From Kribbella sp. VKM Ac-2568 (GTDB lineage: Bacteria > Actinomycetota > Actinomycetes > Propionibacteriales > Kribbellaceae): DNA of 64,000 nt. The translations under genes and the position numbers were made by a program. The notes beneath the pieces were generated by a model. The model ran no database searches. It was not told the DNA's origin and was given only the letters and a program-made list of their open reading frames with translations. Shown piece by piece: positions 25,540 through 33,397 of this stretch (position 1 is the first letter of the stretch; every line of letters begins with the position of its first letter). The stretch spans positions 62,001 through 126,000 of the forward strand of contig NZ_SLVF01000009.1 in NCBI RefSeq assembly GCF_004345365.1. Reading direction: 5' to 3'.

Positions 25540-26211
25540 CTAGAGCGGCTCGACGAGAGTGACTTTCATCCGGTTGCTGACGGTGAAGCCGAGGCCCTCG
25601 TAGAGGCGGATGGCGTTGACGTTGGTGCCACTGGCGTGCAGGAACGGGCGGTTGCCCTCAGCTTCGATGCCAGCGGCAACCGCTCGCATCAGCCGGCTGG
25701 CAAGCCCGCGCCCCCGGTACTTCGGATCGGTGCAGACGGCGCTGATCTCGACGTACCCAGGCGGGCGGAATCGTTCGCCGGCCATCGCGATCAGATCGCC
25801 GCCGCGGCGTAGGCCGAGATACCCGCCGAACTCGATCGTCCGGGACCGGAACGGCCCAGGCTCGGTGAGAGTCGTCAGCGCGACCATGTCCGCGAGGTCG
25901 TCGGGGCCTAACCCGACGGCGTCCGGTTCGACGGCGCCGAACGACTCCGGCGCCACCAGTTGCACGAGGTCGAAGAGGCGGACGACCTTGAAGACATCAG
26001 GAACCGACAGCTCCGGTCGCATCAGCGCGGCGACGTTTCCGGTGCCGACCAGCTCCGCCGCGTCCGCCCAGTCCTGGTCGGTCACGTCATCCGGCAGCCC
26101 GAGGAAGGGCGCCAGCTGCGCCGGGTAGCGACGGGCCTGCCCCTTGACCTCGGCCAGATCGGCGTGCGCTTCGGCGAGCGCGTAGTACGCCGGGTTGGTC
26201 AGCACATCCAT
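25540..26211 (-). CDS. GNAT-family N-acetyltransferase (FR47-like)
   Basis: A 223-residue protein with its acetyltransferase domain in the C-terminal half: EISAVCTDPKYRGRGLASRL (acetyl-CoA loop) and NAIRLYEGLGFTVSNRMKV. The N-terminal half is a helical domain of about 100 residues. Its ATG overlaps the era stop by one base (TGATG), so it is read as the last gene of the era operon, an accessory addition to that core cluster. Confidence 0.87.
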   Translation of the reverse strand: MDVLTNPAYYALAEAHADLAEVKGQARRYPAQLAPFLGLPDDVTDQDWADAAELVGTGNVAALMRPELSVPDVFKVVRLFDLVQLVAPESFGAVEPDAVGLGPDDLADMVALTTLTEPGPFRSRTIEFGGYLGLRRGGDLIAMAGERFRPPGYVEISAVCTDPKYRGRGLASRLMRAVAAGIEAEGNRPFLHASGTNVNAIRLYEGLGFTVSNRMKVTLVEPL

Positions 26212-27161
26212 CAGAAGCCGAGCTTGCGGAGGTGCTTGGCGTCGGTCTGCCAGTTCTTGGCGATCTTCACGTGCAGGTCGAGGTAGACCGGCGTTCCGAG
26301 CAGGGCCTCGATCTGGCGGCGGGCGTTGGCGCCGACCTCGCGCAGCCGGGCGCCCTTGTGCCCGATCACGATGCCCTTCTGGCTGTCCCGCTCGAGGAAG
26401 ATGTTCGCGTAGATGTCGAGCAGTGGCTTGTCGTCCGGCCGGCCCTCGCGCAGACCCATCTCGTCGATGGTGACGGCGATCGAGTGCGGCAACTCGTCCC
26501 GGACGCCTTCCAGAGCGGCCTCGCGGATCAGCTCACCGACCAGGATCTCCTCGGGCTCGTCCGTGACGTCGCCGTCCGGGTAGAGCGGCTGACCGGCCGG
26601 CAGCAGCTTCACCAACTCGTCGGCGACCGTGTCGATCTGGTACCCCGAAGTGGCGGACACCGGTACGACGGACGCCCACTCGATGCCGACGGACTCCCCC
26701 AGCGTCTGGATCTCGGAGAGGTGCTCGACCATCCGCTCGGGCGAGACCAGGTCCGCCTTGGTCGCCAGCGCCACCTTCGGGGTCTTGGCCACCTTGGCCG
26801 CCTCGGTGACCAGGAAACGGTCGCCCGGGCCGATCTTGTCGCTGGCCGGCAGGCAGATCCCGATCACGTCGACCTCGGCCCAGGTGGTCTTGACCAGGTC
26901 GTTCAGCCGCTCGCCGAGCAGCGTGCGCGGCTTGTGCAGACCGGGGGTGTCGACCAGGATCAGCTGCGCGTCGGGGCGGTGCACGATGCCCCGGACCGCG
27001 TGCCGGGTGGTCTGCGGCTTCGACGAGGTGATCACGATCTTCTGACCGACCAGTGCATTGGTCAGGGTGGACTTGCCCGCGTTCGGCCGGCCGACGAAAC
27101 AGGCGAACCCGGAGCGGAACTCGCCGCCGGTCGCCGGGGACTGCTCAGGTGTGGACGACAT
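26211..27161 (-). CDS. era: GTPase Era
   Basis: Ribosome-assembly GTPase binding the 3' end of 16S rRNA. It has G1 GRPNAGKST, switch I KPQTTRH, G3 DTPGLHKPR, G4 TKAD, and a C-terminal KH domain (KGIVIGHKGARLREVGANAR). It is 316 residues from ATG 27161, which follows a GGAGAGG site; the longer frame to 27188 lacks one. It overlaps the upstream deaminase-like gene by 17 bases. Confidence 0.97.
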   Translation of the reverse strand: MSSTPEQSPATGGEFRSGFACFVGRPNAGKSTLTNALVGQKIVITSSKPQTTRHAVRGIVHRPDAQLILVDTPGLHKPRTLLGERLNDLVKTTWAEVDVIGICLPASDKIGPGDRFLVTEAAKVAKTPKVALATKADLVSPERMVEHLSEIQTLGESVGIEWASVVPVSATSGYQIDTVADELVKLLPAGQPLYPDGDVTDEPEEILVGELIREAALEGVRDELPHSIAVTIDEMGLREGRPDDKPLLDIYANIFLERDSQKGIVIGHKGARLREVGANARRQIEALLGTPVYLDLHVKIAKNWQTDAKHLRKLGF

Positions 27162-27480
27162 CACGAACCTCTCCGTTGCCATTGGCAACGACTACCGGAA
27201 GAGCGGCGCCGCCGAAGTAGCGGACCACCTCGACATCGACCTCATCGGCCTCGGTGACCACCGCGGCGGCCTCGATCCCCTTCACCCCTGACGATACGGC
27301 CATCGCCACCGCGAGCTGCAACGCGCTCAGCCGGACGGTGTCCAGCTGCACGGTGCAGGCGGCGTACGTGCGGCCGTCGGTATCGCGCACCGAGGCGCCC
27401 TCCGCGGCCCGGGTGCGGGCCCGGGCGGCACGCGCCAGGGTGACGAGCTTGGCGTCCTCGGCCGGGAGGTCAGCGGACAA
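27145..27480 (-). CDS. Cytidine-deaminase-fold protein without catalytic motifs
   Basis: A 111-residue protein in the position of M. tuberculosis Rv2365c, between the CNNM/HlyC protein and Era. The sequence (VRDTDGRTYAACTVQLDTVR, SALQLAVAMAVSSG) resembles the N-terminal half of cytidine deaminases. The zinc-binding His-Ala-Glu and Pro-Cys-x-x-Cys motifs are absent, so it is unlikely to be an active deaminase. The conserved location suggests a role linked to ribosome maturation (inference). Confidence 0.8.
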   Translation of the reverse strand: MSADLPAEDAKLVTLARAARARTRAAEGASVRDTDGRTYAACTVQLDTVRLSALQLAVAMAVSSGVKGIEAAAVVTEADEVDVEVVRYFGGAALPVVVANGNGEVRDVVHT

Positions 27481-27497
27481 AGGTCACATCCTTGGGA

Positions 27498-27580
27498 GTC
27501 AGGCGGTCTTGGGTGTCAGGCGGTCTGGATGTCAGCGGTCTTGGGTGTCAGGGGTCTTGGGGAAGTCAGGCGGTCTGGTG
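27498..27580 (-). repeat. Tandem repeats over the 3' end of the CNNM gene
   Basis: Five imperfect 16-18-base units of the plus-strand form GTCAGGCGGTCTTGGGT start at 27498, 27515, 27531, 27547 and 27565. The last contains the stop codon and final codons of the CNNM gene. The array fills the gap to the deaminase-like gene. Confidence 0.75.
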
Positions 27581-28876
27581 GTTGCTGTCCTGGGACTGGT
27601 CGGCGAGCTCTCCGCGCCGGACCAGCACGGTACCGACCTGGTTGCGGCGGCCGGACGGCCGCTCCGCGGTGAGCGAGAGCCCGAGGCCCTCAATCTCGAC
27701 CTGGGCGCCGGGGATCGGCACCTTGCCGAGCAGCTTGGCCATCAGGCCGCCGACGGTGTCGACGTCGTCGTCGTCCAGCGGTACGCCGAACAGTTCGCCG
27801 AGCTCGTCGATCGGGAACCGGCTGGAGACCCGGTACGCCCCGTCGGACAACGCCTGCACCGCTTCCGGCGCCTCGTCGTACTCGTCGGTGATCTCGCCGA
27901 CGATCTCCTCCAGGATGTCCTCGATGGTGACCAGGCCGGCGGTGCCGCCGTACTCGTCGACGACCATCGCGACGTGCATCCGGGCCGCCTGCATCTCGCG
28001 CAGCAACTGGTCGACCGGCTTGGAATCGGGGATGTACATGCAGGGGCGCATCACCGACTCGACCCGCTCGGTCGACTCGGACTGCGCGTTGTCGTAGACG
28101 CGGCGCATCACGTCCTTCAGGTAGACCACCCCGAGGATGTCGTCCAGCGACTCGCCGATCACCGGGATCCGCGAGTAGCCGCTGCGCAGCGCGAGCGAGG
28201 TGAGCTGGCGGAGCTTCTTGTGCCGCTCGATGTAGACCATGTCGGTCCGCGGCACCATCACCTCGCGGACGATGGTGTCGCCCAGCTCGAAGACGGAGTG
28301 GATCATCCGCCGCTCGCCGGACTCGATCACCGACGACTGCTCGGCCAGGTCGACCAGCGCGCGCAGCTCGGCCTCGGTCGCGAACGGGCCGGCCGCGAAA
28401 CCCTTGCCCGGGGTGAGCGCGTTGCCGATCAGGATCAGCAGCTTGGGCAGCGGCCCGAGCACGCTGGTCAGCGCCATGATCGGGCCGGCCGAGAGGATCG
28501 CGAACCGGTCGGAGTGCTGCCGGCCGAGGGTGCGGGGCGCGACGCCGATGATCACGTACGAGACGACGACCATCACCACCGAGGTGATCAGGATGTGCTG
28601 CCAGGTCACCGTGAAGACGTTCGACAGCGCCTGGGTGACCAGCACGATCGCGGTGATCTCGAAGATCAGCCGGACCAGCAGCAGCGTGTTCAGGTAGCGC
28701 GGCGCGTCGGACAGCAGGTCGCGCAGCTTCACCGCGCGCAGGTTGCCCTGCTCGACCTGCTCGTTGGCGCGCACCTTCGAGTACGACGACAGCGCCGCTT
28801 CCGCGCCGGCGAACAAGCCCGCGAGCAGCACCAGCACCGCGGCCACTACCAGGAGAACGCCGTCGTCGTAGGTCAC
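27566..28876 (-). CDS. CNNM/HlyC-CorC family membrane protein with CBS domains
   Basis: About 436 residues. An N-terminal DUF21 membrane domain has helices such as VLLVVAAVLVLLAGLFAGAE, LLLVRLIFEITAIVLVT and HILITSVVMVVVSYVIIGVA. A CBS pair (MVPRTDMVYIERHKKLRQL, MYIPDSKPVDQLLREM) and a C-terminal CorC/HlyC domain (FPIDELGELFGVPLDDDDVD) follow. Relatives transport or regulate Mg2+/Co2+ and are constant neighbours of ybeY. The start is uncertain: GTG 28876 gives the usual N-terminus; GTG 28945 would overlap ybeY. Confidence 0.9.
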   Translation of the reverse strand: MTYDDGVLLVVAAVLVLLAGLFAGAEAALSSYSKVRANEQVEQGNLRAVKLRDLLSDAPRYLNTLLLVRLIFEITAIVLVTQALSNVFTVTWQHILITSVVMVVVSYVIIGVAPRTLGRQHSDRFAILSAGPIMALTSVLGPLPKLLILIGNALTPGKGFAAGPFATEAELRALVDLAEQSSVIESGERRMIHSVFELGDTIVREVMVPRTDMVYIERHKKLRQLTSLALRSGYSRIPVIGESLDDILGVVYLKDVMRRVYDNAQSESTERVESVMRPCMYIPDSKPVDQLLREMQAARMHVAMVVDEYGGTAGLVTIEDILEEIVGEITDEYDEAPEAVQALSDGAYRVSSRFPIDELGELFGVPLDDDDVDTVGGLMAKLLGKVPIPGAQVEIEGLGLSLTAERPSGRRNQVGTVLVRRGELADQSQDSNHQTA

Positions 28877-28916
28877 TGGAGGGTCATCCCTGTCCGAGCC
28901 TGTGAGTCCCTGTGTG

Positions 28917-29387
28917 TCACTGTCCGAGACTGTTTCCCGGTGCACGCCATGCTTCCAGCAGGCGGCCCTGGACGTCCCACATCTCTGCCTTCTCGGCGGG
29001 TTCGGCGTGGTCGTAGCCGAGCAGGTGCAGGATTCCGTGCACCGTCAGCAGCTCGAGCTCGGCCCAGGTGCCGTGGCCGGCCTTCGCGCCCTGCGCGGCG
29101 GCGACCGTCGGGCAGAGCGCGATGTCACCGAGGTGGCCGAGCGGCGGCTCGGCGTCGTCGTCGGCGCCCGGCCGGAGCTCGTCCATCGGCCACGACATCA
29201 CGTCGGTCGGTCCCGGCAGGTCCAGGAACTCGACGTGGTAGCGCGCCATGGTGTCCTCGTCGACCAGCTTGATCGACAGCTCGCACTCCGGGTGCAGGCG
29301 CAACGACGACATCACGAAGCGACTCAGCCGCATCAGCCCGTGTGCGTCGATCTCCACGCCGGACTCGTTGTTGACCTCTACGTTCAT
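28917..29387 (-). CDS. ybeY: Endoribonuclease YbeY
   Basis: Metal-dependent RNase for 16S rRNA 3'-end maturation and ribosome quality control. It is 156 residues, with the three-histidine zinc motif HGILHLLGYDH. The conserved DVMSWPMDE carries Trp where Phe is usual, and LGDIALCP follows. Its ATG overlaps the phoH stop (ATGA), so the two are coupled. Confidence 0.96.
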   Translation of the reverse strand: MNVEVNNESGVEIDAHGLMRLSRFVMSSLRLHPECELSIKLVDEDTMARYHVEFLDLPGPTDVMSWPMDELRPGADDDAEPPLGHLGDIALCPTVAAAQGAKAGHGTWAELELLTVHGILHLLGYDHAEPAEKAEMWDVQGRLLEAWRAPGNSLGQ

Positions 29388-30427
29388 CTCTTGAGCTCAG
29401 CGTCACTTTCGAACGATTCGTACGCCGAGACGATCCGCCCGACCAGCTTGTGCCGGACGACGTCGTGCGAGGTGAGCCGGCAGAAGGTCAGGTCCTCGAC
29501 GCCCTCCAGGATGTCCTGGACCACACGCAGACCCGAGTTCGTCCCGGTCGGCAGGTCCACCTGGGTGACGTCGCCGGTGACGACCATCTTGGAGCCGAAG
29601 CCGAGCCGGGTGAGGAACATCTTCATCTGCTCCGGCGAGGTGTTCTGCGCCTCGTCCAGGATGATGTAGGCGTCGTTCAGGGTCCGGCCGCGCATGTAGG
29701 CCAGCGGCGCGATCTCGATCGTGCCGGCCGTCATCAGCCGCGGGATCGACTCCGGGTCGAGCATGTCGTGCAGCGCGTCGTACAGCGGCCGCAGGTACGG
29801 ATCGATCTTCTCCGACAGCGTGCCGGGCAGGAAGCCCAGCCGCTCTCCGGCCTCGACCGCCGGCCGGGTCAGGATGATCCGGTTGACCTCCTTGGCCTGC
29901 AGCGCCTGCACGGCCTTGGCGACGGCCAGGTAGGTCTTGCCGGTACCGGCGGGGCCGATGCCGAAGACGATCGTGTTCTTGTCGATGGCGTCGACGTAGC
30001 GTTTCTGGTTCAGCGTCTTCGGCCGGATGGTGCGGCCGCGGCTGGACAGGATGTTCTGGGTCAGCACGTCCGCGGGGCTCTCGACCGTGGCGGCCTTGAT
30101 CATCACGATGCTGCGCTCGACCGAGTCCGCGGTCAGCCCGTGGCCGGTCCGCACGACCGCGATCAGCTCGTCGATCAGCCGCTCGGCCAGGGCCAGCTCG
30201 GCCGGCTCGCCGTTCAGCGTGATCTCGTTGCCGCGGACCATGATGTCAGCGTCGAACTCCTTCTCGACGATCCGGAGGAACTCGTCCCGGGCTCCGAGCA
30301 GGGCCACCATGTCGATGCTGTTCGGCACGACGATCTTGTGGGACGCCTTGTGACCGTCACTTGCTGCGCTGCGGGCAGCGCGCGCCGCATCCGGGTGCGA
30401 CGGCTCGATACTGCGTGGCCTGGACAG
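29384..30427 (-). CDS. phoH: PhoH-family ATPase with a probable CTG start
   Basis: A PhoH-like P-loop ATPase of about 347 residues with an N-terminal KH-like part and C-terminal ATPase core. Walker A is GPAGTGKTYLAVAK, Walker B-like IILDEAQN, and VVTGDVTQVDLP is conserved. It is always near ybeY and is implicated in RNA metabolism. No ATG, GTG or TTG occurs in frame between an upstream stop region and the conserved KIVVPNSIDM. A perfect AGGAGG lies just before the in-frame CTG at 30427, giving an N-terminus of normal length. The fallback is GTG inside KIVV. Confidence 0.93.
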   Translation of the reverse strand: MSRPRSIEPSHPDAARAARSAASDGHKASHKIVVPNSIDMVALLGARDEFLRIVEKEFDADIMVRGNEITLNGEPAELALAERLIDELIAVVRTGHGLTADSVERSIVMIKAATVESPADVLTQNILSSRGRTIRPKTLNQKRYVDAIDKNTIVFGIGPAGTGKTYLAVAKAVQALQAKEVNRIILTRPAVEAGERLGFLPGTLSEKIDPYLRPLYDALHDMLDPESIPRLMTAGTIEIAPLAYMRGRTLNDAYIILDEAQNTSPEQMKMFLTRLGFGSKMVVTGDVTQVDLPTGTNSGLRVVQDILEGVEDLTFCRLTSHDVVRHKLVGRIVSAYESFESDAELKR

Positions 30428-30549
30428 CCTTTCCTCCTGATGCCGGGTGTACGTGTCCGACCATGCTAGCCGTCCGCTCCGACAGCACCACCCGATAAAC
30501 CCCCGCGCACCCCTGGCGAGCCCCCACCCCACCCCCTTTCCGCGGTACG
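30428..30549. promoter_or_regulatory. phoH upstream region with strong Shine-Dalgarno
   Basis: The minus strand reads CATCAGGAGGAAAGG immediately before CTG 30427. The rest is GC-rich; no clear -10/-35 pair was found. Confidence 0.5.
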
Positions 30550-30835
30550 GCGGGCTTCGGCAGGGCCGTGTTCCAGCGCGGCGCGGCGGTCGCGGCGCGG
30601 GTGGATCCGGACCGCACCAGCGGAAAGTCGAACTCGTCGGCGTGGGTGTTCCTGCCGTCGTGGATTCCGACCAGATACCCGAGCGTGAACACGTGGAGTG
30701 ACTGCACCGGAGCTGCCGGGCCTCCCTCGCACACCGAGCCCTCCCGCCAGGCGTGACCACCGCTGTAGCTGTCCTGCCGCGCGTGCGCCGCGGTCCCGAG
30801 ATGCCGGAACTGGCCTCGCCACCCCACGAGCCGCC
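30550..30835 (-). pseudogene. Remnant of a phospholipase C/nuclease-like zinc-enzyme gene
   Basis: A minus-strand frame with strong third-position G/C bias and no in-frame start encodes FRHLGTAAHARQDSYSGGHA, SLHVFTLGYLVGIHDGRNTH and ADEFDFPLVRSGSTRAATAA. The H...QDSYSGGHAW and NTHAD elements resemble the His/Asp metal ligands of zinc phospholipase C-type helical proteins. After TRAATAA the likely continuation (ALEHGPAEARRTAE) is in another frame, so a frameshift and loss of the N-terminal part are inferred. Family assignment is tentative. Confidence 0.45.
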
Positions 30836-30941
30836 CTGAGCTCGCCGAGGATGTACTCCGCGTTCGCCGTCGCCGTGCTGCCTCATCCGGCCTCCCCGAC
30901 CAGTCTGGTGCGGAGGGTCCCCTGCCGGTCGGAGATGTTGT

Positions 30942-30967
30942 CAACCTGGAACGCCGCCTCCGCGTCT
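30942..30967 (+). promoter_or_regulatory. ECF-type promoter for the SigE-family gene
   Basis: CAACC (30942-30946), 16 bases, CGTCT (30963-30967). This matches the SigE-type ECF consensus of Actinobacteria and lies 8 bases before GTG 30975. Positive autoregulation is therefore likely. Confidence 0.55.
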
Positions 30968-30974
30968 CTGTCAC

Positions 30975-31517
30975 GTGGCACAACCGGCCGTGGTGTATGA
31001 CGAGTGCGTGGCACATGAGTCCTCGTGGGATGCGGACGAGGCGCTGACGGCTGTCTATACGGCGCACTACACGTCGTTGGTCCGCCTCGGCGCCTTGCTG
31101 CTGCGTGACAACGGCGCGGCGGAGGAGATCGTGCAGGACGCCTTCGTGGCGATGCACGGCCGCTGGCACCGGCTGCGCGACCCGCACAAGGCTCTCGCCT
31201 ACCTGCGCACCGCCGTGGTGAATCGCTGCCGGTCCCGGCAGCGGCACCTGGTGGTTGTGGACAAGCACACGCCACGCACGCTGCCGGACGAGCCCAGCGC
31301 GGAGCAGGCGGTACTGCGGACCGCGGAGACGGACAGGGTGATCGAGGCGATGCGGACGCTGCCGGAGAAGCAACGCACCGTGATGGTGCTGCGGTACTAC
31401 GGGGATCTCTCGGAGGCGGAGATCGCCGACACGATGGGGATCAGCCGGGGATCCGTGAAGAGCCATGCCGCGCGGGCGACGAAGTCGCTGCGCCAGGTCC
31501 TGGAGCAGAGCTTATGA
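30975..31517 (+). CDS. SigE-family RNA polymerase sigma factor (ECF)
   Basis: A 180-residue ECF sigma factor. Region 2 reads YTSLVRLGALLLRDNGAAEE and IVQDAFVAMHGRWHRLRDP. Region 4 reads LPEKQRTVMVLRYYGDLSEA and EIADTMGISRGSVKSHAARA. No domain beyond region 4 is present. GTG 30975 would make a leaderless or nearly leaderless mRNA from the ECF promoter; GTG 31008 is an alternative. Its stop overlaps the ATG of the membrane partner by 4 bases. Confidence 0.93.
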   Translation: MAQPAVVYDECVAHESSWDADEALTAVYTAHYTSLVRLGALLLRDNGAAEEIVQDAFVAMHGRWHRLRDPHKALAYLRTAVVNRCRSRQRHLVVVDKHTPRTLPDEPSAEQAVLRTAETDRVIEAMRTLPEKQRTVMVLRYYGDLSEAEIADTMGISRGSVKSHAARATKSLRQVLEQSL

Positions 31518-32638
31518 ACGACCACCCTGACGACCGGTTCGACGAGCTGATGCGCCGGGCGTTGGCCGAGGAGGCCGACCGGATCGAACCGGCCGACGGT
31601 CTGCACGAGATCCAGGCCCGGGTCCGGGACCAGCGCAAGCCGGTCAACCGGAGGCCCTGGGCGCTCGCCGTCGGCGCAGCCGTGGTCGGCACCGCCGCGG
31701 CGGTCGGCGCGTTCACGCTGCTCGACGACAACACCCGCAACGCCGACCAGCCCGAGGTCGCCGGCGGCCCCAGCACCACGGCCAGCGCGACGATCCGGCC
31801 GAGCACCGAGGCCTCCGCCGGCCCGTCGGCCCCACCCACCTCGGTGCCGTCCGTCAAGCCGTCGCAAACGATCAACTCGTCCACCGAACCCCCGAAGACG
31901 GTCGGCGTCCCCGAGCCCGAGGTGAAGGCCAGGGCCGTCCCGGTCTACTGGGTCGGCAAGACCATCGGGAACGACACCGGAGCCGGCGTGCGGCTCTACC
32001 GGACCTTCACCAGGATCAGCGGCCGGCCGACCCTCGAGGCGGTCCGGACGATGACCAGCGAGAAGTCCTCCGACCCGGACTACTACTCGCCCTGGATCGG
32101 CTCGGCCGTGAACTCCGTGACAAAGTCCGGCGACCTCGTCACGGTCGACTTCAAGCTGCTGCCGCGGGAGAAACTCGACCCGGCCGCTGCGAACATCGCC
32201 ACCCAGCAACTCGTCTACACGGTCCAGGCGGTGCTCGGTGACTCCAGCCAGAAGATCCTGGTGACCGAGCAGGGGCAAGCCACCCGGGAACTGTTCGGAC
32301 AGGCCTTGTCCGGGCAGCCGCTGAGCAGGGCGCAGGCCATGGACGTCCAGGCGCTGGTGTGGATCGAGTCTCCCGAGCAGAAGGCGACGGTCCGGAGCCC
32401 GGTCACCGTGCGCGGTACCGCCGCGGCGTACGAGGCCACGGTGAACTGGCAGGCCACCAACCTGAAGACCAGGACGGTCGTGAAGAACTACACGAACACC
32501 GAGGAGGGCATGAAGTTCTCCCCGTTCTCCTTCACCACCAAGCTCGCCCCCGGCGAGTGGCAACTAGAGGTCTTCATGCTCTCCGGCGAAGACGGCCACA
32601 TCACCGACACCGACTCGAAAACCATCTTCGTCAAGTAG
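31514..32638 (+). CDS. Membrane-anchored GerMN/Gmad2-type protein, probable sigma-factor partner
   Basis: A 374-residue protein. A cytoplasmic N-terminus of about 50 residues (DDRFDELMRRALAEEADRIE) precedes one membrane helix (WALAVGAAVVGTAAAVGAF) and a Ser/Thr/Pro-rich linker. An extracytoplasmic GerMN-like domain (VPVYWVGKT, VRLYRTFTRI, LVTVDFK) and a C-terminal Ig-like Gmad2 domain (SPEQKATVRSPVTVRGTAAA) follow. Coupled translation and this topology suggest it senses an envelope state and modulates the sigma factor. No ZAS zinc motif is seen, so an anti-sigma role is inferred only. Confidence 0.82.
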   Translation: MNDHPDDRFDELMRRALAEEADRIEPADGLHEIQARVRDQRKPVNRRPWALAVGAAVVGTAAAVGAFTLLDDNTRNADQPEVAGGPSTTASATIRPSTEASAGPSAPPTSVPSVKPSQTINSSTEPPKTVGVPEPEVKARAVPVYWVGKTIGNDTGAGVRLYRTFTRISGRPTLEAVRTMTSEKSSDPDYYSPWIGSAVNSVTKSGDLVTVDFKLLPREKLDPAAANIATQQLVYTVQAVLGDSSQKILVTEQGQATRELFGQALSGQPLSRAQAMDVQALVWIESPEQKATVRSPVTVRGTAAAYEATVNWQATNLKTRTVVKNYTNTEEGMKFSPFSFTTKLAPGEWQLEVFMLSGEDGHITDTDSKTIFVK

Positions 32639-32650
32639 TCGTCGAGCGGG

Positions 32651-33286
32651 TCAGTGGGTGAAGGTGAACAGCCTCAGGCCTGGTTCGAGGGGGTGGGGGG
32701 TGGTGGTGAGGCGGTTGATGCCGACGGACCACCCGACGTTTTCGGGGGCGTCGAAGGAGAGTTCTTCGAAGCCGGCGTCGGTGAACCAGGCGCGGATGGT
32801 GTCGCGGATGTCGGGGTCGTGGCGGCCGCGCGTCCAGATGACTGTCGCGCCGGGGGTGCACAGCTGTGGGAGGGCGCGGACGGTCCGCTCGACGTCAGCC
32901 GGGACGATGTTGCCGAAGACGCCGCAGAACAGCACCATGTCGGCCGGTACCGCGTCGGCGTAGCTGTCGATCGCGGCCGCGTCACCCTCGATCACCTCGA
33001 CGCCGGTCAGGCCGTTGGCCGTCGCTGCCGCGCGGGCGACCGCGACGTTGCGGGGGTCGAGCTCGACCAGTCGGGCGGTCACCCGGTCACGGGCCGGATG
33101 GGTCGCGAGCACCTCGATCAGGTCCCGCCCCTGGCCGGCGCAGGCGCTGATCGCGCGGATCGGGCCGTCCGGACGGGCGTCGAGATGCGCACGGATGCCG
33201 CGCTGGACCGATCTCAGCCGCCCGCTCAGTTCGGACGTCTCGTCCTCGTACGGCGTGTGCCACTCCAGCCAGTCCGTCGAGTCCAT
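32651..33286 (-). CDS. Class I SAM-dependent methyltransferase
   Basis: A 211-residue protein with motif I SACAGQGRDL, motif II acid in VELDPRNVAVAR, motif IV-like DMVLFCGVFGNI and a C-terminal strand pattern. The N-terminus WHTPYEDETSELSGRL is typical of a small actinobacterial methyltransferase family of unknown substrate. Convergent with the sigma-factor operon, leaving 12 bases between stops. Confidence 0.87.
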   Translation of the reverse strand: MDSTDWLEWHTPYEDETSELSGRLRSVQRGIRAHLDARPDGPIRAISACAGQGRDLIEVLATHPARDRVTARLVELDPRNVAVARAAATANGLTGVEVIEGDAAAIDSYADAVPADMVLFCGVFGNIVPADVERTVRALPQLCTPGATVIWTRGRHDPDIRDTIRAWFTDAGFEELSFDAPENVGWSVGINRLTTTPHPLEPGLRLFTFTH

Positions 33287-33397
33287 CCAGGTCCTCCTCG
33301 ATTCCAGCGCGAGTCGTACGTGGTCAGTTCCAGTGCGGGCGAATCCAGGTGCGGTCGACGCGGGTGCGGGCCGATGGCGGACGGTCCACCCACCCGG

